From the NCBI GenBank assembly GCA_937952975.1, contig CALFXX010000137.1:1-24851 (forward strand): 24,851 nt of DNA, written 5' to 3'. Shown piece by piece: positions 22,814-24,851 of this stretch (its first letter is position 1; the number at the start of each line of letters is the position of its first letter). The notes below the pieces were generated by a model. It ran no database searches. It was not told the DNA's origin and saw only the letters and a program-made list of their open reading frames with translations. A program made the position numbers and the translations under genes. The stretch comes from an uncultured Alcaligenaceae bacterium. GTDB lineage: Bacteria > Pseudomonadota > Gammaproteobacteria > Burkholderiales > Burkholderiaceae_B.

Positions 22814-23812
22814 ATGTTGCGCTTTTCACGCTCAAAACTAACTCAACTGATTGGTACCTTGGCCGTCACTCTGGTCGGAACGTTATCTTCGCTCAGTGTG
22901 CAGGCACAGTCGCAAGACTATCCAAACCGGTCGATTAAGTTTCTTGTGCCCTACTCGGCGGGCACCACCACTGACGTCATTGCCAGGCTGTATGCCCAAA
23001 AGCTGGGTGACCTCCTTGGGCAGACTGTTGTGGTCGATAACAAAACTGGCGCGGGCGGCAACATCTCGGCAGACGCAACAGCCAAAGCCGCACCCGATGG
23101 CTACACGCTCTCTTTCTCAACGAGCGCTACACACGCAACCAACCCAGCGCTCTATGCCAATATCCCCTTCGACCCCATCAAAGACTTCACCCATATCGCC
23201 CTGATGGTGGCCGCGCCAAACATGTTAGCGATTAACCCAAAAATCCCTGCCACCAACATGGCTGAGCTAATCGCTTATGCAAAAGCCAATCCTGGCAAAC
23301 TGACCTACATCTCGGCCGGCTCAGGCACTTCGCCTCACATGGCAGGTGAATTACTAAAAACTCTGGCGGGTATTGATATCAGACATATCCCGTACAAAAA
23401 TATCACTCAAGGCTTTAGTGATTTGTTTGCAGGCGAAGTCTCGATGGCCTTTTATCACGTGCCCGTTATTTACCCACATGTACAGTCGGGCCGCCTCAGA
23501 GCGCTGGGCATTGCAACGACCACTCGCAGCCCAATCGCCCCAGAAGTACCACCGATCAGTGACACCGTCCAAGGCTACGACCTACTGCCCTGGTGGGGCT
23601 TAGCTGGCCCAGCCGGCTTGCCACAAAATGTCATCGATAAGCTGTACGCAGCAACGATGACTATTTTGAATGATCCCGCTACACAAAAACGCTTTATCGA
23701 GCTTGGCTTGATCGTCACCCCAATGAACACCAAAGATTTCAATGCATTTACCGTGACTGAACTCGCAAAGTGGACGAAGATCGTCAAAGACTCTGGGGCG
23801 ACCGCAAACTAA
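22814..23812 (+). CDS. Bug/TctC-family tripartite tricarboxylate transporter substrate-binding protein
   Basis: This second Bug-type periplasmic binding protein has 332 residues from the ATG at 22814, which has AAGGAA five bases before it; an upstream frame to 22772 would put 14 polar residues before the signal peptide. The signal peptide ends near VQAQS (residue 31). The mature part shows IKFLVPYSAGTTTDVIARLYA, DNKTGAGGNI, PDGYTL and HIPYKNITQ, all family motifs. It differs clearly from the Bug protein at 103-1083, so the two are not a recent duplicate. It sits between the isocitrate-dehydrogenase-like gene and a MetE-like methyltransferase, and probably brings in the substrate of this locus. 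Membrane partners are not in the window. Confidence 0.93.
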   Translation: MLRFSRSKLTQLIGTLAVTLVGTLSSLSVQAQSQDYPNRSIKFLVPYSAGTTTDVIARLYAQKLGDLLGQTVVVDNKTGAGGNISADATAKAAPDGYTLSFSTSATHATNPALYANIPFDPIKDFTHIALMVAAPNMLAINPKIPATNMAELIAYAKANPGKLTYISAGSGTSPHMAGELLKTLAGIDIRHIPYKNITQGFSDLFAGEVSMAFYHVPVIYPHVQSGRLRALGIATTTRSPIAPEVPPISDTVQGYDLLPWWGLAGPAGLPQNVIDKLYAATMTILNDPATQKRFIELGLIVTPMNTKDFNAFTVTELAKWTKIVKDSGATAN

Positions 23813-23849
23813 GCGCTATCTAGACTACACCCGACACTCAAATAGGACA

Positions 23850-23870
23850 TCACGCGCGAAAGACGCGTGA
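23850..23870 (+). repeat. Hairpin TCACGCG/CGCGTGA between the Bug and MetE-like genes
   Basis: Perfect 7-bp arms with a 7-base loop CGAAAGA lie in the 98-base gap, 38 bases after the Bug stop. There is no following T-run, so it may be a weak terminator, a stabilising mRNA hairpin or an operator. It shows the next gene could be read through from the same promoter. Confidence 0.35.
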
Positions 23871-23910
23871 CAGTTCAACGCCACTTAAAACTCACGCTTT
23901 AAAAATTTTA

Positions 23911-24851
23911 ATGACAACGAACGCGACCTTACCTATTTTGCCCACGACAGTCGTTGGCAGCTACCCACAACCAGCTTGGTTAGTTGACCATGCCCTACTC
24001 TCACAAGGTGTACCGCGTACACGGTTACGCGAACTTTGGCGCGTAGCCCCAGAGCAACTTCAAGCGGCGCAAGATGACGCCACGAAGCTTGCGATTCAAG
24101 AAATGGAGCGCGCTGGCATCGATATCATTACAGACGGCGAGATCAGGCGCGAAAGTTATTCAAATCGCTTTGCCAACTCTTTGGACGGCATCGATGACCA
24201 ACATCCAGCTGTGATCCGCTCGCAGAATGGTCTTGAAACACTGATACCTCGCGTGGTCGACAAAATCACCCGAGTGCATTCGGTTGAGGTTGAAGACTTC
24301 AAATTCTTGAAGCAGCACACTGATCGTCTCACCAAAGTCACGCTGCCGGGTCCCTTTACCATGGGCCAACAAGCAAAAGATGAGTTCTACCATGACGAAG
24401 AAGCCATGGTGATGGATTTTGCGGCCGCGGTGAACGCCGAAGCGTTGGCCTTACAGGCTGCCGGTGCGGATTTCATTCAACTTGACGAACCGTGGCTACG
24501 CCATGATCCTGAGGCTGCTAAGCGCTACGCGGTCAAAGCCATTAATCGTGCTTTGCAGGGCATCAGCGTGCCAACAATTGTGCATCTTTGCTTTGGCTAT
24601 GCAGCGGTTGTCAAAGGGCAAAAACCAACGGGTTATTCATTTTTGCCGGGGCTGGGCGATTCGATTGCCACGCAAATTTCAATCGAAGCCGCGCAGCCGA
24701 AGCTCGATCTCGGCGTACTGGCCGACTTGGCTGGAAAAAAAATTATGCTCGGCGTGCTAGACCTGGGCCATCAACACATCGAAACAGCCGAACAGGTTGC
24801 CAGTCGGATTCGAGCTGGGCTGAAATACGTCAAAGCAGAACAACTGATCCC
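23911..24851 (+). CDS. MetE-like cobalamin-independent methyltransferase, cut at window end
   Basis: An open frame starts at ATG 23911 and runs 313 codons to the window edge without a stop. The protein begins LPTTVVGSYPQPAWLVD, the conserved start of the C-terminal catalytic module of cobalamin-independent methionine synthase, and continues with GIDIITDGEIRRESY, KVTLPGPFTMGQ, DFIQLDEPWL, TIVHLCFGY (zinc ligands His and Cys) and KIMLGVLDLG. Single-module proteins of this kind, about 340-380 residues, transfer methyl groups or act on thiol-containing small molecules. They are distinct from full MetE, which has an additional N-terminal half. The third zinc ligand near the C-terminus is beyond the window. 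The ribosome site is poor. Its place after a Bug protein suggests a catabolic rather than methionine-biosynthetic role. Confidence 0.88.
   Translation, partial: MTTNATLPILPTTVVGSYPQPAWLVDHALLSQGVPRTRLRELWRVAPEQLQAAQDDATKLAIQEMERAGIDIITDGEIRRESYSNRFANSLDGIDDQHPAVIRSQNGLETLIPRVVDKITRVHSVEVEDFKFLKQHTDRLTKVTLPGPFTMGQQAKDEFYHDEEAMVMDFAAAVNAEALALQAAGADFIQLDEPWLRHDPEAAKRYAVKAINRALQGISVPTIVHLCFGYAAVVKGQKPTGYSFLPGLGDSIATQISIEAAQPKLDLGVLADLAGKKIMLGVLDLGHQHIETAEQVASRIRAGLKYVKAEQLI

Noticed and set aside
23813..23910. SAM or cobalamin riboswitch before the MetE-like gene
   Set aside because: The 98-base gap has only one simple hairpin and none of the multi-stem conserved core of those riboswitches.
24464..24760. 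98-codon plus-strand frame near the window end
   Set aside because: It is out of frame inside the MetE-like gene, which carries clear conserved motifs.

Overview
The window reads as ordinary chromosomal DNA of a betaproteobacterium, most likely Burkholderiales (Alcaligenaceae- or Comamonadaceae-like). The reasons are two Bug-type tripartite-tricarboxylate substrate-binding proteins, several CoA-, TPP- and dioxygenase-type catabolic genes, a FeoAB pair with a Fur-box-like site, and a selenoneine (sen) locus of the kind known from Variovorax and relatives. Genes are densely packed with many 4-base start/stop overlaps. I see no insertion sequence, phage gene, CRISPR array or rRNA.

Left part (1-7170, all on the minus strand): a tRNA-Arg(ACG) cut by the window edge; a three-gene catabolic operon (TPP-dependent decarboxylase/synthase-like enzyme, SDR dehydrogenase, Bug binding protein); and an iron operon feoA-feoB followed by a GT9 glycosyltransferase, each pair overlapping by 4 bases. 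A Fur-box-like sequence lies in front of feoA. A plus-strand class III CoA-transferase follows (7275-8735).

Centre (8687-17068): a selenium island. On the minus strand are senB (selenosugar synthase), senC/selD (selenophosphate synthase) and a fused OpuC-type binding-protein/permease. On the plus strand, starting a few bases from senB, are senA (EgtB-like selenoneine synthase) and a four-gene PhnDCEE-like ABC transporter of the putative selenate type. The expected flow is selenium import by the ABC system, reduction elsewhere in the cell, selenophosphate from SenC, selenosugar from SenB, and joining to hercynine by SenA. No histidine methyltransferase (EgtD) is present. The fused quaternary-amine-type transporter in the senBC operon is therefore a good candidate for importing hercynine or moving selenoneine/ergothioneine; this is my main hypothesis from the window.

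Right part: a convergent LysR regulator with a repeat-rich upstream region, a HIT-family protein and a small secreted protein of unknown function. A second catabolic locus (19189-24851) follows: a Rossmann/SAF-domain oxidoreductase coupled to an ectoine-hydroxylase-like PhyH dioxygenase, divergent from an isocitrate-dehydrogenase-like enzyme, then a second Bug binding protein and a MetE-like methyltransferase that runs off the window. The substrate of this locus cannot be read from the sequence. Several perfect inverted repeats in the intergenic regions are candidate operators.
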